NCBI GenBank assembly: GCA_958298945.1
Contig: OY282606.1
Location: 45,273,920-45,337,919 of the forward strand
DNA length: 64,000 nucleotides
Origin: Atherix ibis
Taxonomy: Eukaryota > Arthropoda > Insecta > Diptera > Athericidae
Reading direction: 5' to 3'
The notes beneath the pieces were generated by a model. It was given only the letters and a program-made list of their open reading frames with translations. It was not told the DNA's origin and did not search any database. The translations under genes were made by a program, and so were the position numbers. Position 1 is the stretch's first letter; every line of letters starts with the position of its first letter. Of this stretch, positions 43,392 through 55,813 are shown piece after piece.

Positions 43392-43893
43392 TAAAAGTTG
43401 CATTTTAAAATGGTGGACCATTTAAAAACTAGTGTATATTTTTTTTAAATTTCCGTTTCTATTAGAAAGATTGAACCTTGAAATTTAAGAATAAAATACA
43501 ACATCATTCTCAGAAAACTGGAAAACATTGAGAACTTTCGAAAACCGAATAATCAGCCAAAATTTTGATGCCAATTGGTCGCCTCGGAGCTGTGATTTGA
43601 GCCCGTTGGATTATTTTCTATGGAGAGCTATTAAGGATAAATGCTACGCAAGCTATCCAGAGATAATTGAGGCCTTAAAATATGAAATCAAAGTTGCCAT
43701 TAAAGAGATACAAGCCGAGACAATCGAAAAAAATTGGGTCGAGCAAATGGGGTACTGTAAGGCCAGCCGTGGCAGTCATTTAAATGATTCAGTTTCATTC
43801 TTAAATTTCAAGGTTCAATCTTTCTAATACAACCGGAAATTTAAAAAAATACGCACTAGTTTTTTTTATTTACTTTTTAAATTGCAACTTTTA
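43392..43893 (+). mobile_element. Fold-back Tc1/mariner derivative, 3' ends on both sides
   Basis: About 97 bp at the left is an inverted copy of about 97 bp at the right (shared AAAAGTTGCA at the outer ends and TTAGAAAGATTGAACCTTG inside). The right arm contains the last codons of the transposase, so the left arm is an inverted copy of the 3' end of the element, including codons. The middle holds the last third of the transposase. The 5' half is absent. Confidence 0.82.
43528..43827 (+). pseudogene. Transposase C-terminal fragment (PRSCDLSPLDYFLW type)
   Basis: Ninety-nine codons open: NRIISQNFDANW, then PRSCDLSPLDYFLW with the third catalytic aspartate, KCYASYPEIIEALK and MGYCKASRGSHLND. 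It is the C-terminal third of a transposase of the same general type as families C and D. The N-terminal and first two catalytic motifs are missing, so it is a fragment. Confidence 0.78.
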
Positions 43894-46800
43894 AATTTGC
43901 AAACGCTAGATGAACACATTTTTTTTAAATATCTATTTACCATGAACAGCAAAACATTTCAATATAAATTGTATAAATTTAATTGTTTTTTTATTTAAAA
44001 AGGAAGTACAGGCACTACAGGGATCTGTAATTTTTTTCCATGTCGACACGTAAAATTGTTTATTATAAAAGTGGACACCTACTTTTTTGTTCGTTTATTA
44101 TAGCACACCCAAGGTCTATGGAAATAATCCTGAAATTTCCATCATAGAGAAAAATTCCATTTTGGCTAGATTTAACAAAATTCGTCTACGATAATAGTAA
44201 GCCGTGTAATGAAATGGTGTTCACGAGTAGCTGCATCAAATGACAAACAAACGTAAATATTTTCTGACTAGTAGTCGACGATGTGTCTGTCACTATTTCT
44301 TTTTGCAAATATAAAAGGCTGATTGCATAAACTCAAATAGAATATTATATGAAATAGTATCCTTTTTTGTTTTCTCTATTTTTCACAAAAAACAACAAAC
44401 AAAATTCGTATATGGGAAAATTCAACAAACCGAACCAAGGTTAGCCGCCGCATCATTTGACAGAAGATCTTATTACACTTGAAATTATTTGATGTTCCAC
44501 AGTAAGCAACTTCTAGTTAACTTTGTCATTTCTGCTTAAATGAAAGCAAATTGAAGCTGTAAACAAGACAGATTAAATTACAAATTTGCTTTTAAAATGT
44601 CTTATTTGATTTGAAAATATAGAAATGGAAAAAAAATTTACTAAATATTTCTAAATTGAAGAAGTACACATATTTTTGAATATTTTTTAAAAATAACCTC
44701 TAAAAGCTAATGTCTAAATTGATTAGAAAAAGGTTTTTTTCCTATGAATTAAGGAGTCTTTTGACAATACAAAAATATTTACTTTTGATATTCAGCAATG
44801 TATCTGATATGAATTATTATTTTTGATAAACAGAAAGACTTCTTAGGAATTATTTATTAAGTTAATAATATTAATACTAAAAAGATGAATCGTGTGTAAG
44901 TTAGTTTATAATACGGATCGACTACAAAACTAAGTCTGTACCAGAAATATAAATTCTTGTATTTTCGAAAATATTCTTGAATGATATTAACTGCCTTTTC
45001 TAAATTGAGAATAATGAAAAAATATAAACCGAATTTTTCCATTATTTTCTATTTAGAAAAGACAGTAATTTACTTAGAGCTATTTGAAATCTTCATTCAT
45101 AATTGTATATATTTCTAATAAAATAACTTAATACATAAAGGACTTGTATGATAAATTATTAATAATTCCAATCATCAACGGATTTTGTAGAATATTATTG
45201 AATAAATCATTTTTTAGAGAACTCTCGAATATTCTAACAAAACAAATTATTCAATTAATACCTTCAGAGAATGCCAATTTTCAGTTACAGATTCTGGGAA
45301 AATATATTTTTATTTAAAAGTTCGATCCAAAAGCTATAAGCATATTTTATCTTTTATTAAATTAAATAACAGAAAATATATGAACATTTATTCGAAAAAT
45401 CCTTTTAAAGACATTAACAGCTACTATAAAAAAAAAATTCTAATTTTTAAAATAAGAAATGAATTTTTGGTCTAGATAGAAAAGGGAAGCTAACTGAAAT
45501 AAATACATTTATAACAATTTATTTGATCACGTTTCCTTTTCAAAATTTTATATATTTAGTTGAAATAGGATTATTGAATGCAAAAATTAATTGAAGAAAT
45601 GGTTTTCGTTAAAAAGCATAATAAAACCTTACCGGAACATGGAGTAGCACTGATATGATCCATATTCTATGCTATTATATACTTTGCCTAAGGTAATATA
45701 ATGTAAAAAAGTGATAAAATCATATTAAAAGGTAAATGTATGATTCTTTAATGGTTAAAGATACTTTTAGACAATATAATTAATCATATTTATGATATGC
45801 GAATAATTTTTTTTAAAAGTGTATATAAATAAAATTTTGGAAGATATTTACTAAGCAGAATGAGACTCAAATAAAAGAACAGCAATGAAAATGAGAAGAA
45901 ATTATGTAAATGGCCCAGCAGGAAAGGTGGGTGATTATCAGATTCAAATTTTTTCCTCTTCAAGATTTACGAACATATCTGGTACTACAGCATTTAATAC
46001 TGTAAGGTGAACAATAAACGGATAAATAAATAAACGAATAGACAGATACTACCAATGGTAAGATTTTCGCCGATGATGGAACAATATAAAAATGAAATTT
46101 TCTGCTATTGTCGTATTGAATTTGCAAAACTAAACCCCAAAATGAAAAAGATTGTCTGAGATAAGAAATGCGGAAAATGGTATTTTGGTAAAATAAATGG
46201 GCTAGCCATTTATCGTAAGTTCCTAACCGAAGATAATAAAAACCACAGATAAAATAAAGTACAATATTTGAACAACTGTTTGTTCCCACGTTTCAAATCA
46301 TCTCCAAGTCTTTAACCACCCAGCATCGAATCTTAATGTCTTCCTTAAAGATCAAGTACCTTTTTCTTATTTATGTTCAGGTCTCTGTCATGTTTCAGTT
46401 GAATTTGAGACAATTTGTTACCGTTTCTAGCTTGAAAAATAGAATTAGAAAAAGATATAAAAATAATATTGAATAATAACAACGAAAGCAAAAGACGTAA
46501 CATACGACTGTATACCCCATTATTGGTTTACTTAAATAGTATTGAGTTTTTCGTAATCAAGATACGAGATGGATCAATTTGACAAATTCATATCCATTTT
46601 TATAAAGAAAACTGATAATATTTTTTACGAATTCTGTTGGAAATCTTAAAATTCTATAAAAATATTGACAATCAATTTGGGCAAAAGAAGAATTTATTTT
46701 TTGGGTTTTTTTCTTGATAAATAGCAAATAATATAAATATAAATATGAAATTTTTTGGAATATTTTTTCTCATAAGTACCCTATTTTAGAATTATTTTAT

Positions 46801-47281
46801 TGATTAAAAATCTTCCAGTGGATAATTGGTAAACTAATTTCATATTATTGCATTTAAGAAAATATTAGGAATCGAATTTAAGGACTTGGTCAAAGTATTC
46901 AAAAAATGTATTGATGGTCAAAGTTGAAATAAAAAAATAAAATCCCAATAAACTATTGAATATTGCCGAAGAGCTCTAAGATATGCAAGTATCTTTAAGT
47001 ACTCATTTTTTAATTTTTATTGATAATTAAACTGAAACATTATTTATTTTTCCATAAGCTTAATGAGGAATTTAATAAATATTAAAAAAATTAATTGACT
47101 CGAACTAAGAAAATCCTAATTTTTTTTAGCATGGCAATTTTTACTGCAAACAAAATTATACTCTAAGCATGAGAAAATTAGAGCACATTAAATTTCTTAA
47201 TTCAAAACTCTTAAAAAGGACAGACAGAATAAGCTATAATTTGTATTCAATTTCTTTTAATATTGTATGAAAAATAAATTT
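43894..47281. other. AT-rich spacer, no gene recognised
   Basis: More than 3 kb without a supported gene or repeat. Several short frames (for example near 45.96-46.29 kb) resemble nothing known. Confidence 0.5.
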
Positions 47282-47950
47282 TCGCATTAATATTGCTAAG
47301 AAGCTGTTGGACTCTGTCCGCAACGTCCCAAATTTGCTCCAGCGGGTCATAACTGGTGACGAATCATAAGTTTATTGTTATGACGTGGAAACCGAAGCTC
47401 AATCATCCCAATGGTAGCTGCCGCATGAGCCAAAACCGAATGTGAAGGTTCTGCTTACAGTTTTCTTCGATTGCAGGGGCGTGGTGCATCATGAGTTTTT
47501 GCCACAGGGTAGAACGGTCCATAACGAATATTACCTGCAAGTTATGCGTAAGTAGCCTGAAGCAATCCACCAGAAACGCTCGGATTTATGGAAGAACAAA
47601 AATTGGCTTTTGCACCATAATAACGCACCTGCTCACGCATCGTTGCTTGTGCGCGAATTTTTGGCCAAAAACAACACACTAATAATGCCGCAGCCACCGT
47701 ATTCCATGGTGCAAAAGCAACCTGCGAAACAGATTCTTTGATCCATTTTTTGGAATGGGGAAAAATCGAAGACGAGCCAAAACACTTGCAAGCAAAGCAG
47801 CTGTCAAAAATTAAGTGAATATTCACAATGGCTGAACTTTTCGGCATAAGTGAGAGACATGAGGACCAATATAACGCCACAAACAATCGAAAATCTAATA
47901 TACGTTACCCGCGGAAATTAAAATTCGCGATACTTTTTGAGCAGACCTCG
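47282..47950 (+). mobile_element. Family A mariner, copy A4, 5' end at the right
   Basis: It starts at INIAKKLLDSVRN without a left terminal repeat. It reads ITGDES, a stop, VYCYDVETEAQSSQW, then HHNNAPAH, where the second catalytic aspartate is changed to asparagine. After PQPPYS the sequence joins an inverted copy of the gene start and of the entire 5' leader and terminal repeat, ending AGACCTCG then TA. The right end is therefore a 5' end in reverse orientation, as in A3, at the same internal junction. Confidence 0.82.
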
Positions 47951-47952
47951 TA

Positions 47953-48559
47953 TGTTTTTTAAAGCTTTTCCAAGTATTAGAGGGAAATAAAAACTTAAAA
48001 ATTTGAAACAGATCAAATTAATAGTATCTGAATATTATAGGGATATTGATGTAAATCATTTTTAAAGGACATTTCTTAAATATATTCAAACAATACCGCT
48101 ACCGCTGCTCCTTTATAATATTTTTAATTTAGACGGGAATACGTTTTCTCCTTTCTGCCAATATCAAAAATACCTTTAATGTTACCAATATTTAATGATA
48201 CTTTTATGTTTAATTTATTTCAAAAACAAAATTTTACTTCCTAAATAGATACTTTTACCTTTAATTAAATCCTTAACCAAATAGAATAATTCTACATCTA
48301 CCAGCAATACCAAATAAACAAATAAAGGATATTATTAACATAAATAGGCTATAATTATTAGCATGAACTTATCATAGGATGAAATTAATTCCGTATAAAT
48401 ACAAGTGCTCATTTGTATAACACTGTTTGCCAGGCAACATTCATAGTCTAAATTTACATAGGAAAGCCAGTATGTAAAATAATATCGTACAGGCATTAAT
48501 ATCAACTGAAGTCATACAATATCCGTAATTGGTTCGAAATAGTGAAACATCTCCAACTT
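47953..48559. other. AT-rich spacer, no gene recognised
   Basis: No supported feature. Confidence 0.5.
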
Positions 48560-48990
48560 GGGAGTGATTACAGAAGCACCATAAGAGTTAGCCATGCAGA
48601 AGTTTTAATTAAACGTTCCAGTGTTGACATACAAATTCACCTAGTATTATGGTACCTTTCCGAATCGAATAGCCTCAGAATCGAAGCATTTCCTAGTCAA
48701 TTAGCCTGCCTAGGTTTGTGATAATTCAGACGTGGTCGAATAAATCAAGTATGACCTCAGCTTAAAACTTGTCAGACTGAAACTTTTTGACTAAAACAGT
48801 GCAGGAGCACTCGAACAGGATATGTACTAAATACACAGCATCTGCCATCGAAATTTACATGCCATAGAATTTCTGTCCAGCTGGTGAATAGGGAAAATTA
48901 GAATTGAACAAACAAGTCATCTTGCACATCCGATGTATGAATTGCAGAGGCAGTCACCTAATTTCTCTCCAATGCATGAATCTGCATTTG
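48560..48990 (-). pseudogene. Possible LINE 3' remnant
   Basis: This patch is less AT-rich than its surroundings. On the minus strand a stretch such as YISCSSAPALF and SFKLRSYLIYSTTSEL faintly resembles the cysteine-rich tail of RNase H-bearing LINE polyproteins. The match is weak and broken by stops. Confidence 0.3.
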
Positions 48991-49628
48991 TCAGATGAGT
49001 AACTGACACACCGGTCTACCTGCATGAGTGCATTTTGATCTATGTTCACTGAATATGAAATTTTACAGAATTTTTCTATTCACCTTGTATTAGCCTACAA
49101 CAATGAGTATGCAATGAAAATTTATTATACAGAAGAAACCAAGGCAATTGTGTATCCAGATATTTTGAGTATTTTTGACCTACATTAGTGAAATAAAAAA
49201 AATATATTTATCAAACTTCACAGGCGATTGTAATTGGAAAAATTTACATCTATTTGCATGTTTATTTACAAGAAAATTTATTCCACAAAAACACTTACTA
49301 GTAATTAGTACAGGATTCAATTATATCCTTTAAATGAAAAAAGTAAAAACCAACAATTGAAAAGAAAACGAAGTTAGTTTGGATAATCTTTGAAAACGAT
49401 TCTCTTCTATCTCTAATATCATTTAGGAAAAATTTTTATTACTCACTTTGGTGATGTTTGAAATTACTTTTCTTACTTAATCAAATAGATTTTCCGACAT
49501 TAAAAAGCACTTAACAATTTCCGTTTATGTGAAAATTCTAACCATCACAATCATAAACAGATGGCAAATAAATTCTTTTAGAAATTGTGTGGTTTATAGT
49601 AATGGAAACTTAATCCTTTCCATTAGAT

Positions 49629-49896
49629 ATGCTAAGCAAAATTCTCTTATATATAAGAATAGAGATCGCTGATCTTCATTTGGATATGGTGGTGTTCAAT
49701 GGCTCCATTCCCATTGCTTTTTGTATCTAACCTACATACAATTATTAATTGTCTCTATTGTAATATATTAGAGAATTTTAATGCTTAAAATACTCTTTTA
49801 TATTAGAATAGAGATCGCTGACCTTCATTTGTATGTGGTGGTGTTCAATTGCCCCATTCCCTTTTTTTTGTATCTAATCTACATACAATTATTAAT
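49629..49896 (+). repeat. Two-copy tandem duplication, about 120 bp
   Basis: Copies at about 49629-49750 and 49781-49896 share AGAATAGAGATCGCTGA, TTCAATGGCTCCATTCCC (second copy TTCAATTGCCCCATTCCC) and ACATACAATTATTAATT. Divergence is about ten percent. No coding meaning was found. Confidence 0.85.
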
Positions 49897-50035
49897 TATA
49901 TAAAGAAACAAATAAAGTTAAATATTAGTTCAGGCAGTAGACCAGCAAACCCATTCTATAATGAGGTCTGTCCTACGAATTCTGGTAAGGACCACTTATT
50001 GCCTATATTTTAATTTGATAAAAGTAGTACACTGA

Positions 50036-50278
50036 CACCGACAACTCCTTCTAACCAGTCGGCTTCTTTATACAACGGGTCGGCTCAATTATTACCTCGA
50101 GAAGAATCTTCTTCTTTATAGCTTCTTCTTCCAAATGAGCTTTTGGAAGAGGAAGCTTATACTAATTCATTGGAGCCTGTGCAATATAAAGAGTTAGCAA
50201 CAGAAACAAACTGCATCTTAAAACAAAAAAGGTCAATCAAAAAAAGGAAAGCAGAATTATTGCCAGAAAGAAAATAAC
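50036..50278 (+). other. Unidentified coding-like stretch with one stop
   Basis: A plus-strand frame reads TPTTPSNQSASLYNGSAQLL and then, after one TAG, NELLEEEAYTNSLEPVQYKE, ending in basic KQKRSIKKRKAELLPERK. The composition is protein-like and less AT-rich than the surroundings. I do not recognise it. It could be an exon of a host gene, a decayed gene, or part of a transposon. Confidence 0.3.
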
Positions 50279-52559
50279 TCCTCAGTTATAAATGCGAAAA
50301 ACGTAGAAAATAAATGGTGAAGGATAATGAGAGAACACCTCCTCTAATAAATACAGTAAGCATTAATGTATAGTATGCTCATGTACAAGCAATATTAATA
50401 TTAAACTTCAAGCCCTGGTTACAAGATTACTACACATAACAATGACTTATGGAGGATCCCATATACCAAAATTTACAGGAACATTTAATGACCTTAATTT
50501 GCTTGGATCAAAACAATTGCAAGCTAATAAAAATTTTGGAAAATTGGAAGTTTATTTCGACAAATCTTAAGAACATTTGATCATAAAATTATTAATATTA
50601 ATTTAATTATTATACTGTTATTGCTAAAGCTTTCATTATAAATTATATTTAATTAGTCATACTGATAGGAAAATTTCTTTAATTTAGGTCTTGTATTTTT
50701 TTAACAAACTCAAAGTAATTTTTAAGTAGAAACTATTTCTGTATGAAAAATATACCAACTTAAAAAAATTAAAATCAGTTAGTTTATGCAGAGTTGACTT
50801 GCTTTTTAAGAAAATTATGTAAAATTATTAAAAATATATTCATAGAAATTATAACTGAAAATTAATTTAAGAATTTTACATTCAAATTACCAACGAGAAT
50901 GGACAAATTCGGAAATTTTACTAAAATTAATCAAAAATAATTTTTAAGTGCACGATTGCAATTAAACCGTTGCAGTTTAAATAAAAAATTACAAATGTTA
51001 TAATTCAACTTTCTTCTTCTTCTCTATTTTGTTGTTGTTGAAGGTTTGAAAATTTAAAGTTCAACAACAAAAAATGAAGTTCGTTAAAAGTTTTACAAAA
51101 CTTCTAAATAAATTCAAAACCACACTTGTTTGTTACTAAATATTTTGAAAAGTTTTTCACAAAATGCGTTCTTATAATAGAATGAGTTTAGGTATAAATA
51201 AATAATGGCATTTGCGTGCATTCGTTTAAGGTTTAACCACGCACATATATTGAAATATTTTAAAAATTGCACTGTAACATAATAATGCTTTTGTCATAAG
51301 GATTTCTTTCTTTTTCTTTATAATATAAGGAATATTATTTATTTAGAAAAGTTTAAATTCATCTGGAAACATTTTATAAATATTAAGAAAGTTTTAAAAC
51401 GTTTAAATGCTTTTCTATAATACAAAATAAAATTTTAAAACTTCCTGACCTCCTCATTTCGAAGGAACAATTAGTATTCTGAAAACGATAATGCATAAAT
51501 TATGAAAGGATATTAATAGAATAATAATAAATGAAAAATATATAATTTTGCATTCAAAAGAGATATTTTTATATAAAAAAAATAGATCAATAACTTTATA
51601 GAGGTCTTAAACTAGATGAGTTTATATATAATATAATAATCATTAGGACACTTGACAAAGTTTGGAGGATCAATAATAAATAGATTTTAAGGCTTAATTA
51701 AAGGACTCTTACTACATAATTTTTAGAAATTGATAAGTTTTAGGGGTGCTACTAAAAGGATAACGTTTATATGATTTACTTAAGAACTTCTAAACGTCAA
51801 ATAAATTTACTTTTAAAAAATGCCTTTGGTGACAGGCATCGGCCAGAACGACTGTATATCGGTAGTTTCACGAATTTGGATGTGGTCAGTCTTTATGTTA
51901 AGTAATAAGTTTAGTAAAGAACATCCTTCAACATCTGTGGCAGCTAATAATATCGATTCTGTATACGAAATGACTGATAAGGACAGAAAAGCGATTTATT
52001 GGAAAATTTAAGTGTCCTTCTGTATTGATATGATATAAATAAACAATATATTTCATGATCATTTAAAAGTAAAAAAAAATAGTAATTGATTGAGACCACA
52101 TAATTTAACTTTGGCTCAAAAAAATCTTTTGTTAAGTAGTAATCAAATGTTAATTAAATCCCAGGGGGTCATAAAATATATCAAGAAATTAAAATGCATT
52201 CAGAAACGCTATATCAAATGTGGATACCATCTGCACAGTTTAAGAAATATTGTGCCATCGTTACATTTAATATTATATCAAAAATGTGTTTCACTTAGTG
52301 ATCTGCAGCTGTAAATTAAAAGTTCTGGAGTATATTAAAAAGATAATCTTAGATTATTTTGCTGATAGACTACTGATACACATAACCAAAATTCGGACCA
52401 CATGGATTGGTCTTCAGTCCATTATTGTGAAATATCATGTATGCTGATATGCTGGTCAAAGTCCCAATACCAAAACTATAACTTTGAATAGTTTTGGCAA
52501 TTTCTTCCAGCAGTATTCCTAGATAAGATCACTCAAATCAAAAGTAACACAGTCAACAA
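50279..52559. other. AT-rich spacer, no gene recognised
   Basis: Two short plus-strand frames near 51820-52011 and 52090-52314 were examined and resemble nothing known. Confidence 0.45.
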
Positions 52560-53410
52560 TATACGGCGCCTACTAATATCAGTGAACCAGATACTCGCTC
52601 ATCAAAAAACCGGGGCATTACAAGCGATTAAAAAACCGGTACAGAAAGTAAAGGAGAATATTTATTTTACCATCGATTTCTGCGATATTATTTTGCTAAA
52701 ATCGATACAATACCTAGTTGATCAGATAGACCTCAGGTTGAACATTCGCGAACATGTGAAAATCGCTGCTGAGAAGGCAAGTATAGTTGTGAATGTTTTT
52801 ACAAGGACCATGCCTAGCTACGCAGGACCCAGACAGATCTGACGCAGGTTTTTGTCCACAGTTTTCAGTTCTATTCTATTCTATCCTGCTTCCATGTGGA
52901 TCGAAACTATGGTGACTGAAATGGACAAATATCAGATGATAGCTATATATCATCGAGGTGGACGTCGAGCATCTAGAGTATTCCGTACTGTATACTATTA
53001 CGTTATCTGTGTTATCGCTACCATGCCACCGATCAAGATTTTGTCGAATAAATATTAAAGGAAAATGGACGCATAATATCACTACTGACATGACCACGTG
53101 ATTGGCTATGTTGATAATATGTCTGCTTCAGCGCATATCCAATGTGCTTTAAGCTGGACGATAATGGGACATGTCCCACTTGTCGGCTCGACTCAGAATC
53201 AATGATGCGGACCATGTCTTCTGCCAATATCCACGCTTTACCAGAGAAAAAAGAAATTGGGAAAAATAATCAATGAACGACTGTGTGAGAAAAGTATTAT
53301 TGCATAAATGATAGCATTGCAGGCATGTTGGGGTACGGTAAGTGAATACGGAGTCCAAGCAGTTAAGAAGCTCCGACATAAGGAAAGAATGACAAAAGAA
53401 TAGCCTGCAG
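52560..53410 (+). pseudogene. R1-clade LINE C-terminal relic (second R1 family)
   Basis: The plus strand reads LRLNIREHVKIAAEKASIVVN, MPSYAGPRQI, STVFSSILFYPASMW, RRASRVFRTVYYYVICVIA and PPIKILSNKY, then KWTHNI, and after a shift HLSARLRINDADHVFCQYPRF. These are the successive landmarks of the C-terminal half of R1-clade polyproteins, including the final cysteine-histidine region. The sequence is clearly different from the R1-like element at 11, 16 and 41 kb, so it is a second R1 family. Frameshifts and stops inactivate it. Confidence 0.78.
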
Positions 53411-53799
53411 CCTAAATAAAATATTAGACCTGACGAGAGTTCTATTGAGAGTTATGTTTGAAGAACAGAAAGTTGGGTTTTAGTAAGTAAATTTTTTCAA
53501 AACTCTCGGAATCGGTATTTCTACAGTGTCCTTAAAAGATTTCCCGCTACCAACAAAAAAAAATTATAAGTTTTCTTATAAAGAAATATTTTGAATTTAT
53601 GACTCATCTTTCCTTAAATACCGATTTATTACCAAAAAACTTTAATCCATCAAATGTATATCACTGACCTATATATTTTGTGTGTTACAGTCTGAGTGGC
53701 ATTAAAAACGTCAATGTAAATGGATGATGATATTTTGAAAAAACTTGTTATTTTGTCAGAGACTTTACAGTAACACTTAAGCTCAGATTATACCGTGGG

Positions 53800-54605
53800 T
53801 CTAATACACGATTTGCTCCGCTGTCAAATTATACAATTCTTCGTTATATTACGCTGATAGTATGAGTGCACGATTTATATGCGTAGACGCACAAATTAGT
53901 ATGAGTGCACGATTTATATGCGTAGACGAATTTAGAAGGCGAAGTTTGGAGAACCAATACATGCTTTGACCGTAATTGGTCATACATATATCTCATATGA
54001 CATCGTTCATATTTCTGCAACGAACTAATAATTTACGCATCGTTTATATTGACATTTTACAATTGCAATAATTACTCTGCGCGCCTGCATGTTCATCCAT
54101 TTCGTATTTATTTTATTTGTAATAGATTTTATTTAATTTATTACTTTAATATTTCCTATTTAAAATATAAATTTATTTTAACATATGCAAAGTGAAGATT
54201 ACTTGATGAAAATTCAAAAAAAAAACGGTGGAAATTTTAGTTTTGTGTAGTAAATTATTAATGTATAAATTTATAAATAAAAAGTAAATAATGTAGATTT
54301 TAAATATGAAGTACTTATGTTGAAATTAATATTGACTTAAACGATAAAAAAAATATTACGAATTGAAGTAATGGAAATAAATAAGTGAATTTGAAATAAT
54401 ATAAATTAAAAAAAATAGAAGCAATCAACTAGAAAATTCCATCAATGAAAAATGCTCATTAGACTAATCATCGTGTGCTCGATTTTTGTATGCGGCGAAT
54501 CTGAACAATCCCGTGCACATGCAAAATTCGTAATTGTTCGCGCAAATAATACACAGGCAGACGTAAAAAAAAAAAGGACATTTCAGCTTTAGATCGTGTA
54601 TTAGA
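53800..54605. mobile_element. Possible MITE with 13-bp inverted ends
   Basis: TCTAATACACGAT at 53800-53812 is the exact complement of ATCGTGTATTAGA at 54593-54605. Inside, subterminal motifs recur: two tandem copies of a 31-bp unit at the left and a related GTGCTCGATTTTTG segment near the right end. No coding sequence. Size and subterminal repeats fit a non-autonomous DNA transposon. No target duplication was confirmed. Confidence 0.45.
53859..53928 (+). repeat. Tandem 31-bp repeat, period 39
   Basis: The unit AGTATGAGTGCACGATTTAT plus 11 further bases ending GTAGACG occurs identically at 53859-53889 and 53898-53928. Confidence 0.95.
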
Positions 54606-55813
54606 ATAAATGTGAATTATTCTTAGTAGACTAAGTAAATTTCAGATTAATTGTTTTTCAAATACCAAAACTTTATACTTTGTATAATTTTAAAATTATA
54701 CTATTATTTTTTATAAATAAATATTAATTATTTTATATTTGATATAATAAATATATTCAATTTTATTAAAATATCTTTCATTTATAAAAAAAAATCACAT
54801 TATCTTGTAATATACAATAAAAATAAATTCAATTTGGATATAATATACTAAAGTATATATATTTAATTTTACTTTCTCCAAAAATATTCATTTTAAAATA
54901 TGAAAAATCAGCAAAACATACAATGATAAAATTAATTTTGATTAAAATTTAAACTTTTTCCATACAAGTAAACTTTCCAATTACGATTATAAATTCGCAT
55001 ATAATAGCAAGAACTTCAAGACCTGTAGGATGATTTTATTTAGAAAAATATACGAACAAAAATATGGAATCAACAGAATACGTGTATGCTATTCTTCTAT
55101 TCATAAATATGGTAATCTAATTTAAGCAAAAATAACATCTTCACCAAAATTTCTATTACGTTTCAATATTGCTATGAAAATTGTTTATCAGAATTCACGT
55201 AATTGCGCTCAAAAAGATTATCCTAATATCATATCTTAATGAAAGACGTTGGTTCCTTTCAAGTCTGTCAGCATCTTTAGTAGGCCCATCATCTCACAGC
55301 ATCTGTATTTACCTATTTTTAATGCCAATACCAAGTATACAGTTCACGTTTTTTTTTTATCATCTCACCATAATAAATATGTATATTTGCTTCCATTATA
55401 ATAAAGATAATAATAATAATAATAATAATAATAATATGAAAACCTCTTTCTTCAGAATTATCCAACATGAACTTTTCTTAGAATACTCTCATTATTAATA
55501 AAAATAAAAATCCCTAATAATAAGATAAAACTGAGAAGAGATATTATTGATATAAGAATTACTAACATTTCTTTTTTAGTTTTATAAAAGAAATATTGAA
55601 TGAATACATTCAGTTTAAATATGTGCTTAATGTTGATTAAATAAATAATAAAATTGCGAATAAAGATATTTTTCCGTGACTATTTTTATTGTAAATTTTG
55701 AAAGAATTAAAATATATTTAATAATAATAATAATACTAGCTCAGTTCAAAATTATTTCGTATTATTGTAGAAATATGATAATATGTAAGAATATTTAGTT
55801 CATTTTTTATCCA
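54606..55813. other. AT-rich spacer with microsatellite
   Basis: Nothing recognised except the AAT-repeat run at 55405-55436. Confidence 0.5.
55405..55436 (+). repeat. Trinucleotide microsatellite (ATA)n
   Basis: About ten uninterrupted copies of the ATA unit. Confidence 0.95.

Noticed and set aside
45960..46289. A 109-codon minus-strand frame rich in Tyr, Phe and Ser
   Set aside because: It is the longest frame in a 3-kb spacer but has no domain-like pattern, and aromatic-rich frames are common on one strand of AT-rich DNA.
48531..48545. tRNA-like GGTTCGAAATAG box
   Set aside because: There is no matching A box or cloverleaf around it.
51820..52314. Two short plus-strand frames suggesting exons
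   Set aside because: No convincing splice sites or homology; the first has no relative I recognise, and they do not join into one frame.
53859..53928. CRISPR-like spacing of repeats
   Set aside because: Only two repeats with an 8-bp gap in a eukaryotic context; explained as a tandem repeat inside a putative MITE.
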